Of a DNA stretch of 64,000 nucleotides, positions 52,542 to 62,076 are shown in pieces. Location of the stretch: NCBI GenBank assembly GCA_049603835.1, contig JBMYSZ010000010.1:1-64000 (forward strand), given 5' to 3'. Below the pieces are notes generated by a model that worked only from the letters and a program-made list of their open reading frames with translations, did no database searches and was not told where the DNA came from. The translations under genes were made by a program, and so were the position numbers. The DNA comes from Mangrovicoccus sp049603835 (GTDB lineage Bacteria > Pseudomonadota > Alphaproteobacteria > Rhodobacterales > Rhodobacteraceae). Numbering within the stretch: the stretch's first letter is position 1; each line of letters opens with the position of its first letter.

Positions 52542-53855
52542 ATGCCCTATCTTTCCCTGTCCGGTGGTCCTCGGCTGCGGCGGGCGCGCCAATTGCGCCG
52601 TCGCAAATTGGCCAAGACCCAGCCCGCTATTTCTCCTTTGGCGCCTGCAGAGGGGTTTCCGAATATCCCACAGGTGAGCGGTATCCGTTTCGCCACGGCA
52701 GCCGCTGGGGTGCGGTATCGCAGGCGCACCGATGTGATGCTGGCGGAAATCGCTCCGGGCAGTGTGATTGCCGGGGTGACCACCCGTTCCGCGACCCGGG
52801 CCGCTCCGGTCCTGGATTGCGAAGCCAAGCTGGCCTTGACGGATCAATCGGCAGGAGCAGCGTTTGTTGTTAATTCCGGCAATGCGAATGCCTTTACCGG
52901 TGGGGCGGGGATGCGCTCGGTTCAGGATGTCGTCGATGCGGTGGCCGAGCGTTTATCGATCCCGGCTGCGCGGGTCTTTACCTCTTCGACCGGTGTCATT
53001 GGCGAGCCTTTGCCCCATGATCGTATCATCAGCGTCTTGGATGAATTGGCCGATAATTTCGACGCAGAGGCGTTTGAGCCCGCAGCTCGCGCGATTATGA
53101 CAACGGATACCTTCCCTAAGGGCGCATATGAGCGGATCGAAACCGATCAAGGCTCTGTCACAATCGCGGGGTTCGCCAAAGGCTCGGGCATGATTGCGCC
53201 GGATATGGCGACGATGCTGGTCTATCTGTTTACAGATGCGGAGATTGAGCAGGCGGAGTTGCAAAATCTGCTGCGCGCCAGCTGCGACCAGACATTTAAT
53301 GCCATTTCGGTCGATAGCGACACCTCCACGTCCGATACTTTGCTGATTGCAGCGACTGGGCAAAGCCGCGTCTCTGTTGGGCCGCAAAGTCCGTATCACT
53401 CTGCTTTCGCCGCAGCTTTGCAAAAGGTGATGCGCGAGCTGTCCCTTTTGGTGGTGCGCGACGGTGAAGGGGCGCAAAAACTGGTTGAAATCCAGGTGGA
53501 GACAGCCGCGAGCGATGCGGATGCGCGCCTGATTTCGCAAGCAATTGCCAATTCCCCTTTGGTCAAAACAGCCATCGCTGGTGAGGATCCAAATTGGGGA
53601 CGGATCGTAATGGCGATCGGTAAATCCGGCGCCGCGGCGGATCGCGACCGTCTGAGCATTTGGTTTGGCGATATTCTGGTCGCAGAAAATGGTTGGGTCT
53701 CGGCGGAATATCGCGAAGAGCTTGGCGCCGCTTACATGAAGCAAGATAGTTTGGTCATTCGGGTAGCGCTTGGATTAGGCGGCGGCCGGGATCGGTTTTG
53801 GACCTGCGATTTGACCCATGGTTATATCACGATCAACGCGGATTACCGGTCATGA
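52542..53855 (+). CDS. argJ: Bifunctional ornithine acetyltransferase / N-acetylglutamate synthase
   Basis: A 437-residue ArgJ. The self-cleavage site and nucleophile Thr are in MIAPDMATMLVYL (cleaved Ala-Thr), and VRFATAAAG-like (GIRFATAAAG), NSGNANAFTG and DPNWGRIVMAIG are family signatures. It recycles the acetyl group in arginine synthesis. The N-terminus is about 20 residues longer than usual and very Arg-rich; a TTG at 52608 would give the normal length. Cotranscribed with the PPIase and mutT. Confidence 0.95.
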   Translation: MPYLSLSGGPRLRRARQLRRRKLAKTQPAISPLAPAEGFPNIPQVSGIRFATAAAGVRYRRRTDVMLAEIAPGSVIAGVTTRSATRAAPVLDCEAKLALTDQSAGAAFVVNSGNANAFTGGAGMRSVQDVVDAVAERLSIPAARVFTSSTGVIGEPLPHDRIISVLDELADNFDAEAFEPAARAIMTTDTFPKGAYERIETDQGSVTIAGFAKGSGMIAPDMATMLVYLFTDAEIEQAELQNLLRASCDQTFNAISVDSDTSTSDTLLIAATGQSRVSVGPQSPYHSAFAAALQKVMRELSLLVVRDGEGAQKLVEIQVETAASDADARLISQAIANSPLVKTAIAGEDPNWGRIVMAIGKSGAAADRDRLSIWFGDILVAENGWVSAEYREELGAAYMKQDSLVIRVALGLGGGRDRFWTCDLTHGYITINADYRS

Positions 53856-54250
53856 AGCTTGTCCTAGTCGCGGCGGTGGTCTTGGTGGATCCCGATGGCC
53901 GGGTTCTTTTGTGCCAGCGGCCAGAGGGTAAATCCATGGCCGGGCTTTGGGAATTTCCGGGTGGGAAAATTGAGCCCGGCGAAACCCCCGAGGCTGCGTT
54001 AATTCGTGAGTTGCACGAAGAGCTGGGAATAGGCACCTGGCAAAGTTGTTTAGCGCCTTTGAGTTTTGCCAGTCACGGTTATCCAGACTTTCATCTTTTG
54101 ATGCCTGTCTTTGTGTGCCGGAAATGGGAAGGGCAACCTATTGGTCGCGAAGGCCAGGCCCTAAAATGGGTTAGAGCTCGGGAATTGCGCGATTTTCCCA
54201 TGCCTCCGGCAGATATTCCCCTGATCCCAGTGATTCGCGATTTGCTGTGA
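53852..54250 (+). CDS. mutT: 8-oxo-dGTP diphosphatase (MutT/NUDIX)
   Basis: A 132-residue MutT-type NUDIX protein. The box is GGKIEPGETPEAALIREL followed by HEELGI, and WEFPGGK precedes it as in MutT. It would clear oxidised dGTP from the nucleotide pool. The ATG at 53852 overlaps the argJ stop; the longer frame to 53798 is not supported. Adjacency to argJ is common in alphaproteobacteria. Confidence 0.9.
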   Translation: MKLVLVAAVVLVDPDGRVLLCQRPEGKSMAGLWEFPGGKIEPGETPEAALIRELHEELGIGTWQSCLAPLSFASHGYPDFHLLMPVFVCRKWEGQPIGREGQALKWVRARELRDFPMPPADIPLIPVIRDLL

Positions 54251-54466
54251 GCGGTTATTTCGCAACTGCAGAAATCAAGGTTAATAGTTCAATCTATCAG
54301 CATAATTTTAAGTATTTTCCAGTGACTGCCTAACATTTCTACGCTGTTTGCTTGGAAAATAGGCTATTTTAACGCTAGTATGACACTTTTGTTAGTGAAT
54401 TTTAAAGCGGATTTACCTAACTTTCATTTACTGACGCACTGATCTCACTTTGGGGAGGAGATTACC
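54251..54466 (+). other. AT-rich leader of a small ORF
   Basis: A 216-bp gap, AT-rich, with no ORF of note. It probably contains the promoter of the 44-residue protein gene, but no boxes are assigned. Confidence 0.3.
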
Positions 54467-54601
54467 ATGCTGAGAACTATCACTTTTGGAACCTGCGTTT
54501 CTGTGCAAGGGACCTATGTCAAAAGCTTGAGCAACGGCAAAATCGTGGTTCAAGTTGGCAAGCGTGAGTTCGAAGGCTTTCCGGTAAGCCGGACTGCTTA
54601 G
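54467..54601 (+). CDS. 44-residue conserved-looking small protein
   Basis: A small ORF with a very strong ribosome-binding site (GGGGAGGAG) 6 bases from the ATG, and an intrinsic terminator 30 bases after the stop, so it is its own gene. The peptide begins MLRTITFGTCVSVQGTYV, is basic and beta-prone, and has no membrane segment. Small proteins of similar sequence are, as I recall, common in Rhodobacteraceae, sometimes misnamed translation initiation factor 2. Function unknown. Confidence 0.8.
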   Translation: MLRTITFGTCVSVQGTYVKSLSNGKIVVQVGKREFEGFPVSRTA

Positions 54602-54630
54602 AACGACAGTCTTGTCGCCCTTTAAGGGCT

Positions 54631-54671
54631 AAAAAAGGCCGATGCTGGGTTTCCTGGCTCGGCCCTTTTTT
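54631..54671. terminator. Bidirectional intrinsic terminator
   Basis: GGCCGA (54637-54642) pairs with TCGGCC (54659-54664), flanked by six A and six T, so it can serve the small ORF on the plus strand and the chemoreceptor on the minus strand. Confidence 0.88.
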
Positions 54672-54713
54672 ATGCGCAAATCCTGGCATATTTGCGAAAA
54701 ACGCTCGGTAAAA

Positions 54714-57104
54714 TTATCCGGTTTGCTGCAAGTTGTAGCTTGGTCCCATTTCCGAAGCGGAATCGCTGACCTTAAAGCTTGAAATGGCGCTAATCATTGT
54801 TTGAGCCTCTTGGCTGAGAGCCACGGTAGAGGCTGTGGTTTCTTCAAACATTGCCACATTGCTCTGAGTGTCTTCGTCAAGGCGGTTCAAGGTTGAATTG
54901 ATCGAGCTTAGGCTGTCGGCTTGTTCTTTGGCCGAACGCGCGATTTGCGCCACATGGTCCGAGATATCCCCCATAGAGGAGACAATACCGTCTAACGCGT
55001 CGCCGCCGCGATTAACCAATTCCACGCCAGAGGCGATTTCGGAGTTACTGGTGGTGATGAAATTATTGATCTCTTTCGCGGCATCAGAAGATCGCTGCGC
55101 CAAGGCGCGCACTTCGGAGGCGACGACTGCAAAGCCCCGCCCTGCTTCCCCGGCGCGGGCCGCTTCTACGCCGGCATTCAAGGCCAGAAGGTTGGTTTGG
55201 AAAGCGATTTCATCAATCACCCCAATAATCTTAGAAATGCTCTCAGAGGACACTTGGATTCGTTGCATGGCACCCACGGCTTCCATCACGACCTGACCGC
55301 TTTCTTTGGCGTTTTTGCTGGCTTTCGATACCACCTCTTCGGTTTGCCGGGTGGCTTCGGCCGCCTGGGTCACCGAGCTGGTCAATTCATCCAAGGCGGA
55401 GGCGGTTTGCTCTAACGAATTGGCCTGACGCTCTGTCCGCTGAGAAAGGCTGGTGGCGGCAGAGGCAATCGATGCGGATTCCGCCTCTATATTGCTCGCG
55501 GTTTCCAAGACACGGCGGACAACATTCGACATTTCCGTCAGCGCAGAGGCGAATTCCTGCTGCAAATCGCTGAACTGGCCGCGAAAATCGCCTTCCATAG
55601 TCGCGGTCAGGTCGCCATGGGCGAAATGCTGGGTGACATTATTGATGGCCGTCAGCCCGGCCTCCATATTGGCCATGAGGCGGTTGAGCATATCTGCCAC
55701 TAGGTCGAGGTCAGCCTCTTGGAATTTTGCCGTAATACGCGCCTCGAAATTTCCGTCCAAAGCGCTGCGCACTACCGATTCAAGCTCGGCTCCCAGATTG
55801 TCTTGCATCGCTCGGCGCCGCTCTAGGTTTTGGGTGACAGCCTTCTGCTGCTCGGCCATTTCCTTTTGCTGTTCCAGCAACTCATTTTGCTGTGCACTCA
55901 TTTCTTGCTGTTCTTTCAAGAATTGCGCGCTCTCCTCAGCAAGGCGTTGGTTTTCAGATAGCTTATTTCGAAAAACCGAGGCGGCGGCTGCAATCGCACC
56001 GATTTCGGTTTTGCCGGTCAAATCGCTAAGATCGACGTTCAAATCGCCATCCGCGAGGTCTTTGATCCCGCTTGCAACTTTTTCGGCTGGTTCAACTACG
56101 CCAGCAATGAGGACGCGCCGCAGGAAAATAGTAAAGACAAAGCAAACTGGCAAAATCCCAATCGCCAGAACAAGCGTGCCAAAGTAAAATCGGTTCAGAT
56201 AGGCATCGACCCGTTTTTGATCTGCAGCGATATTGTTGATGGCTAATTCGTGCAGTTCGTTCAGCCCAGAAAGTGCTGGGCTATCGTCAACCTTCACCTG
56301 TGCGTCGATTGCTTTGGCTGTGGCGCCCTCTGCGGCCATCTTCTGGGCAAGGTGCAAGCCCTGAGAATAGGCGTCCAGAACCCCTTCAATCGCGTCTAAC
56401 GCGCCCTGGCCCGTGGGGGAAATACCCAAGGCGCGATACTCCGCTATCGCCGCACGCGAGGTATCCATCGCCGCCGCGACCTTTGCTATTGGAGGCGCAT
56501 CCATGCGCAGGACATAATTCTTAAACTGGTGGATCATCCCGCCATAGCCCAAGGCGCGGCGCAGCTCGGCCAATATTTGCAACTGGCTTTGAGCCGCGGC
56601 CTCGGAATTTGCCAGCATCTTGTCCAACGCAGCCAAGGCGGGGCCGTCATCGATTTTGACGGCTTTGTCGATTTCTGTATTAGTCGCCCCGGCCAATATC
56701 ATCTCTTCGACCATCGGCAGTTTAGAGGTGTAGTTTTTGATCATCTCCTCAATCGCGGAGACATCTTTTGCGTCCGAACTGGACTGCGCGGCAATGCGAT
56801 AGAGATCGAGCGCATGTAAGGCAGAGCCTGCTTTTTCCTGCACCCGTCCGACCCGGTCTAAGTCGCGCCGAATGACCAGGTTTTTGAACTGATGGATCAT
56901 GCCGCCATAACCCAAAGCCTCTATAAGGCTGGCGGTTGCTTCGGCCTCTGGCGCGCTATTGGCTTTGTAGGTTTCCCATTCCAGCTTGGTTCGAGAGGCC
57001 TGCCAGTTAAACCCCATTGCAAGCATGAAGGATAGAGCGCCGAGCAGCAGGACCGAAATGACGGCGATTCGGCAAAATGCGGCGATCGAGAGGGATTTTA
57101 ACAT
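54714..57104 (-). CDS. Methyl-accepting chemotaxis protein with duplicated sensor region
   Basis: A 796-residue chemoreceptor. TM1 is about residues 12-31 and TM2 308-328. The periplasmic part consists of two ~121-residue repeats, each with GYGGMIHQFKN (65-75 and 186-196) and a later VK(I/V)DD.PAL segment (149 and 270). Then come a HAMP domain, a Gln/Glu-rich coiled coil (~400-440), a second HAMP-like region and the MCP signalling tip (EIAFQTNLLALNAGVEAARAG). The C-terminus has no CheR/CheB-binding pentapeptide. The ligand is unknown. ATG at 57104 rather than TTG at 57119. Confidence 0.92.
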   Translation of the reverse strand: MLKSLSIAAFCRIAVISVLLLGALSFMLAMGFNWQASRTKLEWETYKANSAPEAEATASLIEALGYGGMIHQFKNLVIRRDLDRVGRVQEKAGSALHALDLYRIAAQSSSDAKDVSAIEEMIKNYTSKLPMVEEMILAGATNTEIDKAVKIDDGPALAALDKMLANSEAAAQSQLQILAELRRALGYGGMIHQFKNYVLRMDAPPIAKVAAAMDTSRAAIAEYRALGISPTGQGALDAIEGVLDAYSQGLHLAQKMAAEGATAKAIDAQVKVDDSPALSGLNELHELAINNIAADQKRVDAYLNRFYFGTLVLAIGILPVCFVFTIFLRRVLIAGVVEPAEKVASGIKDLADGDLNVDLSDLTGKTEIGAIAAAASVFRNKLSENQRLAEESAQFLKEQQEMSAQQNELLEQQKEMAEQQKAVTQNLERRRAMQDNLGAELESVVRSALDGNFEARITAKFQEADLDLVADMLNRLMANMEAGLTAINNVTQHFAHGDLTATMEGDFRGQFSDLQQEFASALTEMSNVVRRVLETASNIEAESASIASAATSLSQRTERQANSLEQTASALDELTSSVTQAAEATRQTEEVVSKASKNAKESGQVVMEAVGAMQRIQVSSESISKIIGVIDEIAFQTNLLALNAGVEAARAGEAGRGFAVVASEVRALAQRSSDAAKEINNFITTSNSEIASGVELVNRGGDALDGIVSSMGDISDHVAQIARSAKEQADSLSSINSTLNRLDEDTQSNVAMFEETTASTVALSQEAQTMISAISSFKVSDSASEMGPSYNLQQTG

Positions 57105-57110
57105 ATCAAA

Positions 57111-57136
57111 GCGCACCAATTTTCTGACTGGTGCGC
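57111..57136 (-). promoter_or_regulatory. Hairpin at the chemoreceptor start
   Basis: GCGCACCA (57111-57118) and TGGTGCGC (57129-57136) form an 8-bp stem immediately upstream of the ATG at 57104. It could hinder or organise translation initiation, or act as an operator. Confidence 0.4.
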
Positions 57137-57178
57137 TTCTAGAGAAGATTCCCTAACGACTAATATATTCGCATGTCA

Positions 57179-57208
57179 CAAAGCGCCGCGCATAAATCGG
57201 GCGCTTTG
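57179..57208 (-). terminator. Hairpin after infB
   Basis: CAAAGCGCC (57179-57187) and GGCGCTTTG (57200-57208), a 9-bp stem beginning 3 bases after the infB stop. No T-run follows on the minus strand, so read-through into the chemoreceptor gene is possible. Confidence 0.5.
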
Positions 57209-57211
57209 AGC

Positions 57212-59785
57212 TTAGTCTAGGGTGCGGGTGACTTCTTCGCGTTCGAAGATTTCGATCACATCCTTTTCGCGGATATCCTCGTAATTTTCGAATGCCATAC
57301 CGCATTCTTGGCCGGATTGGACCTCTGGCACTTCGTCTTTGAAGCGTTTGAGGGTCTTCAGCGTGCCTTCGTGGATAACCACATTGTCCCGCAACAAGCG
57401 AACACCAGCGGAGCGGCGCGCGACGCCTTCGGTTACCAAACAACCAGCAACTTTGCCGATGCCCGAGACTTTGAAGACCTGCCTGATTTCCGCGTAACCG
57501 ATGAAGTTTTCGCGGATTTCCGCGCTCAGCAGGCCAGAGGCTGCCGCTTTAACGTCATCGACCAAGTCATAGATGACCGAGTAATAGCGGATTTCGACAC
57601 CCTTCTGGTTAGCCACATTCCGCGCGGTCGCATTCGCCCGCACATTGAAGCCAAAGACCGGAGCGCCGGACGCCTCGGCCAGGCCGATATCCGACTCAGT
57701 AATCGCGCCAACACCGGAATGCAGAACCCGCACGCGGACCTCGTCATTACCGATTTTTTCCATGGCTTGAACGATCGCCTCAGCGGAGCCCTGCACATCG
57801 GCTTTGACCAATACGGGCAGCTCTTCGACATTCTCGTCAGCCTTGGCTTTGGCCATCATCTGCTCAAGCGTCGTAGCGGCACCTGCTGCGGCGCGCTTAT
57901 CTTTCGCGGCTTGTGCACGATATTCAGCGATCTCACGCGCTTGCGCCTCAGCGTCAACCACATTGAGCACATCGCCCGCTTCTGGCGTGCCGTTGAGGCC
58001 CAAAACCTCTACCGGAACCGATGGGCCGGCCTCTTTGACGCGCTCGCCTTTGTCATTGATCAGAGCGCGAACACGCCCCCATTGTTCCCCAACAACAAAG
58101 ATATCGCCCTGACGAAGCGTACCATTCTGCACCAGAACGGTGGCCACCGGACCGCGACCAACATCAAGCTGCGCCTCGATCACGGCACCTTGGGCGGCGC
58201 GATCTGGGTTGGCTTTCAGATCCAGGATCTCGGATTGCAGAGCGATGTTTTCCAACAACTCATCAAGCCCTTGGCCAGTGATTGCCGAGACTTCCACATC
58301 CAGAACGTCACCGGACATTTTCTCAACAATAACTTCGTGTTGCAGCAATTCGGTGCGCACACGGTCTGCATTGGCTTCGGGTTTGTCGATCTTGTTGATC
58401 GCCACGATCATAGGCACTTCGGCTGCTTTCGCATGGGCGATCGCCTCTACCGTTTGTGGCATGACCGAATCGTCTGCAGCAACAACCAGAACAACAATAT
58501 CGGTGACCTGAGCCCCGCGCGCCCGCATCGAGGTGAAGGCCGCGTGGCCCGGCGTATCGAGGAAGCTCAGAACATTACCACTATCAGTGGTCACCTGATA
58601 GGCGCCAATATGCTGGGTAATGCCGCCCGCTTCGCCAGAGACGACTTTCGCATTGCGAATCGCGTCCAAAAGCGAGGTTTTCCCGTGGTCCACATGGCCC
58701 ATTACGGTGACAACCGGCGGGCGAGACACCAGGGACGCCTCATCATCTTCGACATCCGCGATGACGTCTTCCACATCCGCATCGGAAACCCGAACCACTT
58801 TATGGCCGAATTCCTCGATGATCAGTTCTGCGGTATCCGCGTCAATCGATTGGTTTTGCGTGACCATGAAGCCGTTTTGCATCAGGGTCTTAACCACATC
58901 AGCGACGCGCTCGGCCATGCGGTTGGCAAGCTCTTGCACCACAATGGTTTCGGGCAGCTGAACGTCGCGAATAATTTTTTCGCGGTTCTCATTCGCGCCC
59001 ATGGATTTGCGGCGCTCGCGCTCTTGCTTACGGCGCATGGACGCCAAAGACCGCTCGCGGCCACCCTCAGACAGGGCTTGGTTCAGGGTCAGTTTGCCGG
59101 AACGACGATTATCGTCGCGGCCTTTACCTTTGCGGGCCGGCTGGTCCCTTTCGCGGTCTTGCTGACCTTTGCGCGGAGTCGGAGCGCCGGATTTCGACGG
59201 CTGTGCACGCCCGGAGGGTTGATCGCCCGGAGCAGCAGGGGCATCGCGGCCCGAAGCAGAGCCATCGGCGCCTTTCGGGCCGCGCGCGGATTTCGCCGCG
59301 TCGGCCTTGGCCCGTTTCGCCGCTTCTTCGGCTTCTTTCTTCTTGCGCGCGGCCGCTTCTTCGGCCTCTTTCTTCTTGCGAGCTTCTTCTTCAGCCTTCG
59401 CTTTCAGAGCTTCTTCGCGTTCACGCTCTTCACGTTCCTTCGCCTCAAGCTCGGCTTTGCGGCGCGCACGTTCTTCGGCGCGACGTTTTTCTTCGTCAGC
59501 GCGGGCTTTCGCCTCGTCTTGTTCACGTGCCTTCGCAGCCTGCAATGCCCGCAGGCGGCGTTCCATTTCCGCTTCGCTGATTCCACCTGGGCGGCGCGAC
59601 GGATCACCGCCTGCCTGGCCTTGCCCCGATTTACCCGAGGACGGCTTGGTGACAACACGCTTACGCTTGGTGACCACTTCTACATTCTTCGTGCGGCCAT
59701 GGCTAAAGCTTTGCTTTACCTGACCTGACCGTGATCCACCGCCGCCGCGGACACCTAATGTTTTTTTGCCGTCGCTGTCGCTCAT
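57212..59785 (-). CDS. infB: Translation initiation factor IF-2
   Basis: An 857-residue IF-2. The long N-terminal region is Ala/Lys/Glu-rich and highly charged; the GTPase core has GHVDHGKTSLLD (G1), GGITQHIGAY (switch), DTPGHAAF (G3) and NKIDKPE (G4), then beta-barrel and C-terminal fMet-tRNA-binding domains. It places initiator tRNA on the 30S subunit. The ATG at 59785 (MSDSDGKKTL) is preferred over 59806. Downstream of nusA and ylxR in the classic operon. Confidence 0.98.
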   Translation of the reverse strand: MSDSDGKKTLGVRGGGGSRSGQVKQSFSHGRTKNVEVVTKRKRVVTKPSSGKSGQGQAGGDPSRRPGGISEAEMERRLRALQAAKAREQDEAKARADEEKRRAEERARRKAELEAKEREEREREEALKAKAEEEARKKKEAEEAAARKKKEAEEAAKRAKADAAKSARGPKGADGSASGRDAPAAPGDQPSGRAQPSKSGAPTPRKGQQDRERDQPARKGKGRDDNRRSGKLTLNQALSEGGRERSLASMRRKQERERRKSMGANENREKIIRDVQLPETIVVQELANRMAERVADVVKTLMQNGFMVTQNQSIDADTAELIIEEFGHKVVRVSDADVEDVIADVEDDEASLVSRPPVVTVMGHVDHGKTSLLDAIRNAKVVSGEAGGITQHIGAYQVTTDSGNVLSFLDTPGHAAFTSMRARGAQVTDIVVLVVAADDSVMPQTVEAIAHAKAAEVPMIVAINKIDKPEANADRVRTELLQHEVIVEKMSGDVLDVEVSAITGQGLDELLENIALQSEILDLKANPDRAAQGAVIEAQLDVGRGPVATVLVQNGTLRQGDIFVVGEQWGRVRALINDKGERVKEAGPSVPVEVLGLNGTPEAGDVLNVVDAEAQAREIAEYRAQAAKDKRAAAGAATTLEQMMAKAKADENVEELPVLVKADVQGSAEAIVQAMEKIGNDEVRVRVLHSGVGAITESDIGLAEASGAPVFGFNVRANATARNVANQKGVEIRYYSVIYDLVDDVKAAASGLLSAEIRENFIGYAEIRQVFKVSGIGKVAGCLVTEGVARRSAGVRLLRDNVVIHEGTLKTLKRFKDEVPEVQSGQECGMAFENYEDIREKDVIEIFEREEVTRTLD

Positions 59786-59792
59786 ATAGCCG

Positions 59793-60416
59793 TTATTCCT
59801 TCCCAAGGGCGCCCTCGCCCCTGTATTGCGGACGCAGTCCCGCTAATCGTGCCGCATCCTCTACAACACGGTGCGTGAGTCCACCACCCGCAAGAGCACC
59901 GTGAATTACTTTTTCACGCCCAAATGCTGCACCAATTTCGTCAGCACTTAGTATTTCGATCAATGTTTCAGGCCCACGAGGTGGCCTGAGCTTGCTTCGG
60001 CCCCGTTCCGAACCGTCATGGGCCTGTAATAAGACGGCGGCTTGGTCGTTCAAAAGCCACGCCTTAACCTTTTCGTAGCCAGCCACCGCTTCGCCAGCCT
60101 TTCGCGCCAAGGCGATCAGATCTGTGACGCGGTTGGCCAATTGCAGTTCGACCAACTCGATCAGTCCATCCGGTGCCGTAACCTGTTGCCGCGCAGCGCG
60201 GGAAAATAGCCGCTTTGCCACGGCTTTTTCCAGAACAGCGCGATCAGAGGTCACCCACAATCCGCGTCCAGGCAGTTTCCCTAACACATCTGGAACAACA
60301 GTTCCATCCGGTCCGACAACAAACCTAACAAGGCCGGTCTTGGGGCCGGAGTCCCCGGTCACCAAACATTTTCGTTGCGGGTCATCCCGCAGTTTCGCTC
60401 GGCCGCCGCGGCTCAC
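59793..60416 (-). CDS. ylxR: YlxR-family RNA-binding protein with L7Ae-like domain
   Basis: A 207-residue protein. The N-terminal DUF448/YlxR domain has DDPQRKCLVTGDSGPKTGLVRFV and GRGLWVTSDRAVLEKAV; the C-terminal part (NRVTDLIALARKAGEAVAGYEKV) looks like an L7Ae-type RNA-binding fold, a fusion usual in alphaproteobacteria. The GTG at 60416 follows GGGAAG, 19 bases after the nusA stop; the longer frame to 60506 overlaps nusA. Probable role in RNA processing or ribosome biogenesis. Confidence 0.88.
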   Translation of the reverse strand: MSRGGRAKLRDDPQRKCLVTGDSGPKTGLVRFVVGPDGTVVPDVLGKLPGRGLWVTSDRAVLEKAVAKRLFSRAARQQVTAPDGLIELVELQLANRVTDLIALARKAGEAVAGYEKVKAWLLNDQAAVLLQAHDGSERGRSKLRPPRGPETLIEILSADEIGAAFGREKVIHGALAGGGLTHRVVEDAARLAGLRPQYRGEGALGKE

Positions 60417-60435
60417 TTGGCTGTTCTTCCCTGGG

Positions 60436-62070
60436 TTACTCGGAGATATCCGATTGGGCCAACTCATCTTCTTCGCCGGCTTCCTCGTCTTCGACTTCGT
60501 CAGCAACCAAATCAGCTGGGTCGACCCAGCCCAAAGATACCCGCGCAGACATAACCAAATTCTGAGCTTCTTCCAAATTCACATCGAATTTTTCTAAAAG
60601 CCCGTCATCTTTGACCCGCTGACCATCAACCGTGGTCCAGCCGCCCGCCAGTTCCCAATCGGCGCAAGTGGCAAAATCTTCGAGCGATTTGATACCGTCT
60701 TGGGCCAGAGCCTCTATCATCTGGGGGGTCAGCCCTTCGAATTCAATAAGCGATTCTTCGACGCCAAGCTCGCGGGCTTTTTCCAAAGCGGCGCGATTGA
60801 TCGCTTCGATATAGTCGCGGGCGCGGGCCTGCAATTCGTCCGCAGTGGACTCATCCACGCCGTCAATGACCAACAGCTCGTCGAGTTCCACATAGGCGAC
60901 CTCGTCGAGATTGGTGAAGCCTTCGGAAACCAGCAGCTGAGCAAAGAATTCGTCCACATCCAAACTGTCCATGAACAATTTGGTGCGCTCGGCGAATTCT
61001 GCTTGGCGGCGTTCGCTTTCCTGACTTTCGGTCATGATATCGATATCAAGCCCGGTCAATTGGCTCGCCAAACGCACATTCTGACCCCGGCGGCCAATGG
61101 CCAGGCTTAGCTGCTCGTCTGGGACCACAACTTCGATCCGTTCCGCTTCGTCATCCAGCACAACTTTGCTAACTTCAGCAGGCTGCAGCGCATTCACCAA
61201 AAATGTCGGCTGATCTTCGTTCCAAGGGATGATGTCGATTTTTTCGCCCTGCAATTCGTTAACTACGGCTTGCACCCGGCTGCCGCGCATCCCGACACAG
61301 GCGCCCACCGGATCGATGGAGCCATCATAGGAAATCACCGCGATTTTCGCCCGGCTGCCCGGATCGCGGGCCACGGCCTTAATCTCGATAATACCGTCAT
61401 AGATTTCCGGCACTTCCATTTTAAACAGCTCGGCCATGAATTCCGGCGCGGTCCGGCTTAGGAAAATCTGCGGCCCGCGAGGTTCGCGGCGCACATCTTT
61501 GATGAAAACGCGAATCCGGTCATTCGGGCGATAGCTTTCGCGGCCGATTTTCTCATTCCGGCGCAGAACGGCCTCGCCCCGGCCGATATCGACGATAATA
61601 TTGCCATATTCTTCGCGCTTCACCAGGCCATTGATGATTGTCCCGGCGCGGTCTTTGAATTCTTCGTATTGGCGATCCCGCTCCGCTTCGCGAACCTTTT
61701 GCAAGATAACCTGCTTGGCCGATTGCGCGGCAATGCGGCCCAATTCCACCGGCGGAACCTCGTCCACCAGCGTGTCGCCCACTTTCGGATCCGCCATATA
61801 TTGCTTGGCTTGTTCGACGGTTAGCTCGGCTTGGTAATTTTCCAGCTCTTCATCTTCGACCACGGTGCGAACCCGGGTGAATGTCGCGACGCCGGTTTTG
61901 CGGTCGATGGAGACGCGGATATCCATTTCAGCGCCGTAGCGAGACTTCGCCGCACGGGCGAGACTTTCTTCCATGGCTTCGATCACAAGGCTTGGATCGA
62001 TCATCTTTTCACGTGCCACGGCTTCGGCTGTCTGTAAAAGCTCGAGCTGGTTTGCGGAAGTGATAGCCAT
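60436..62070 (-). CDS. nusA: Transcription termination/antitermination factor NusA
   Basis: A 544-residue NusA: N-terminal RNA-polymerase-binding domain, S1 domain (about 135-200), two KH domains (VGACVGMRGSRVQAVVNEL; LAIGRRGQNVRLASQLTG), and acidic C-terminal helix-hairpin-helix repeats (ELLVIDGVDESTADELQ) with a very acidic tail. It controls pausing and rho-dependent or intrinsic termination. Follows rimP by six bases. Confidence 0.98.
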   Translation of the reverse strand: MAITSANQLELLQTAEAVAREKMIDPSLVIEAMEESLARAAKSRYGAEMDIRVSIDRKTGVATFTRVRTVVEDEELENYQAELTVEQAKQYMADPKVGDTLVDEVPPVELGRIAAQSAKQVILQKVREAERDRQYEEFKDRAGTIINGLVKREEYGNIIVDIGRGEAVLRRNEKIGRESYRPNDRIRVFIKDVRREPRGPQIFLSRTAPEFMAELFKMEVPEIYDGIIEIKAVARDPGSRAKIAVISYDGSIDPVGACVGMRGSRVQAVVNELQGEKIDIIPWNEDQPTFLVNALQPAEVSKVVLDDEAERIEVVVPDEQLSLAIGRRGQNVRLASQLTGLDIDIMTESQESERRQAEFAERTKLFMDSLDVDEFFAQLLVSEGFTNLDEVAYVELDELLVIDGVDESTADELQARARDYIEAINRAALEKARELGVEESLIEFEGLTPQMIEALAQDGIKSLEDFATCADWELAGGWTTVDGQRVKDDGLLEKFDVNLEEAQNLVMSARVSLGWVDPADLVADEVEDEEAGEEDELAQSDISE

Positions 62071-62076
62071 GGGTGT

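Noticed and set aside
57179..57208. Hairpin after infB as a full terminator
   Set aside because: The stem is strong but no T-run follows on the minus strand, so only a weak terminator or processing site is claimed.
57308..59728. Long plus-strand open frame (806 codons) antisense to infB
   Set aside because: It is the mirror of a strongly conserved IF-2 gene; the translation is low-complexity and shows no family motif. The open frame follows from the codon bias of infB.
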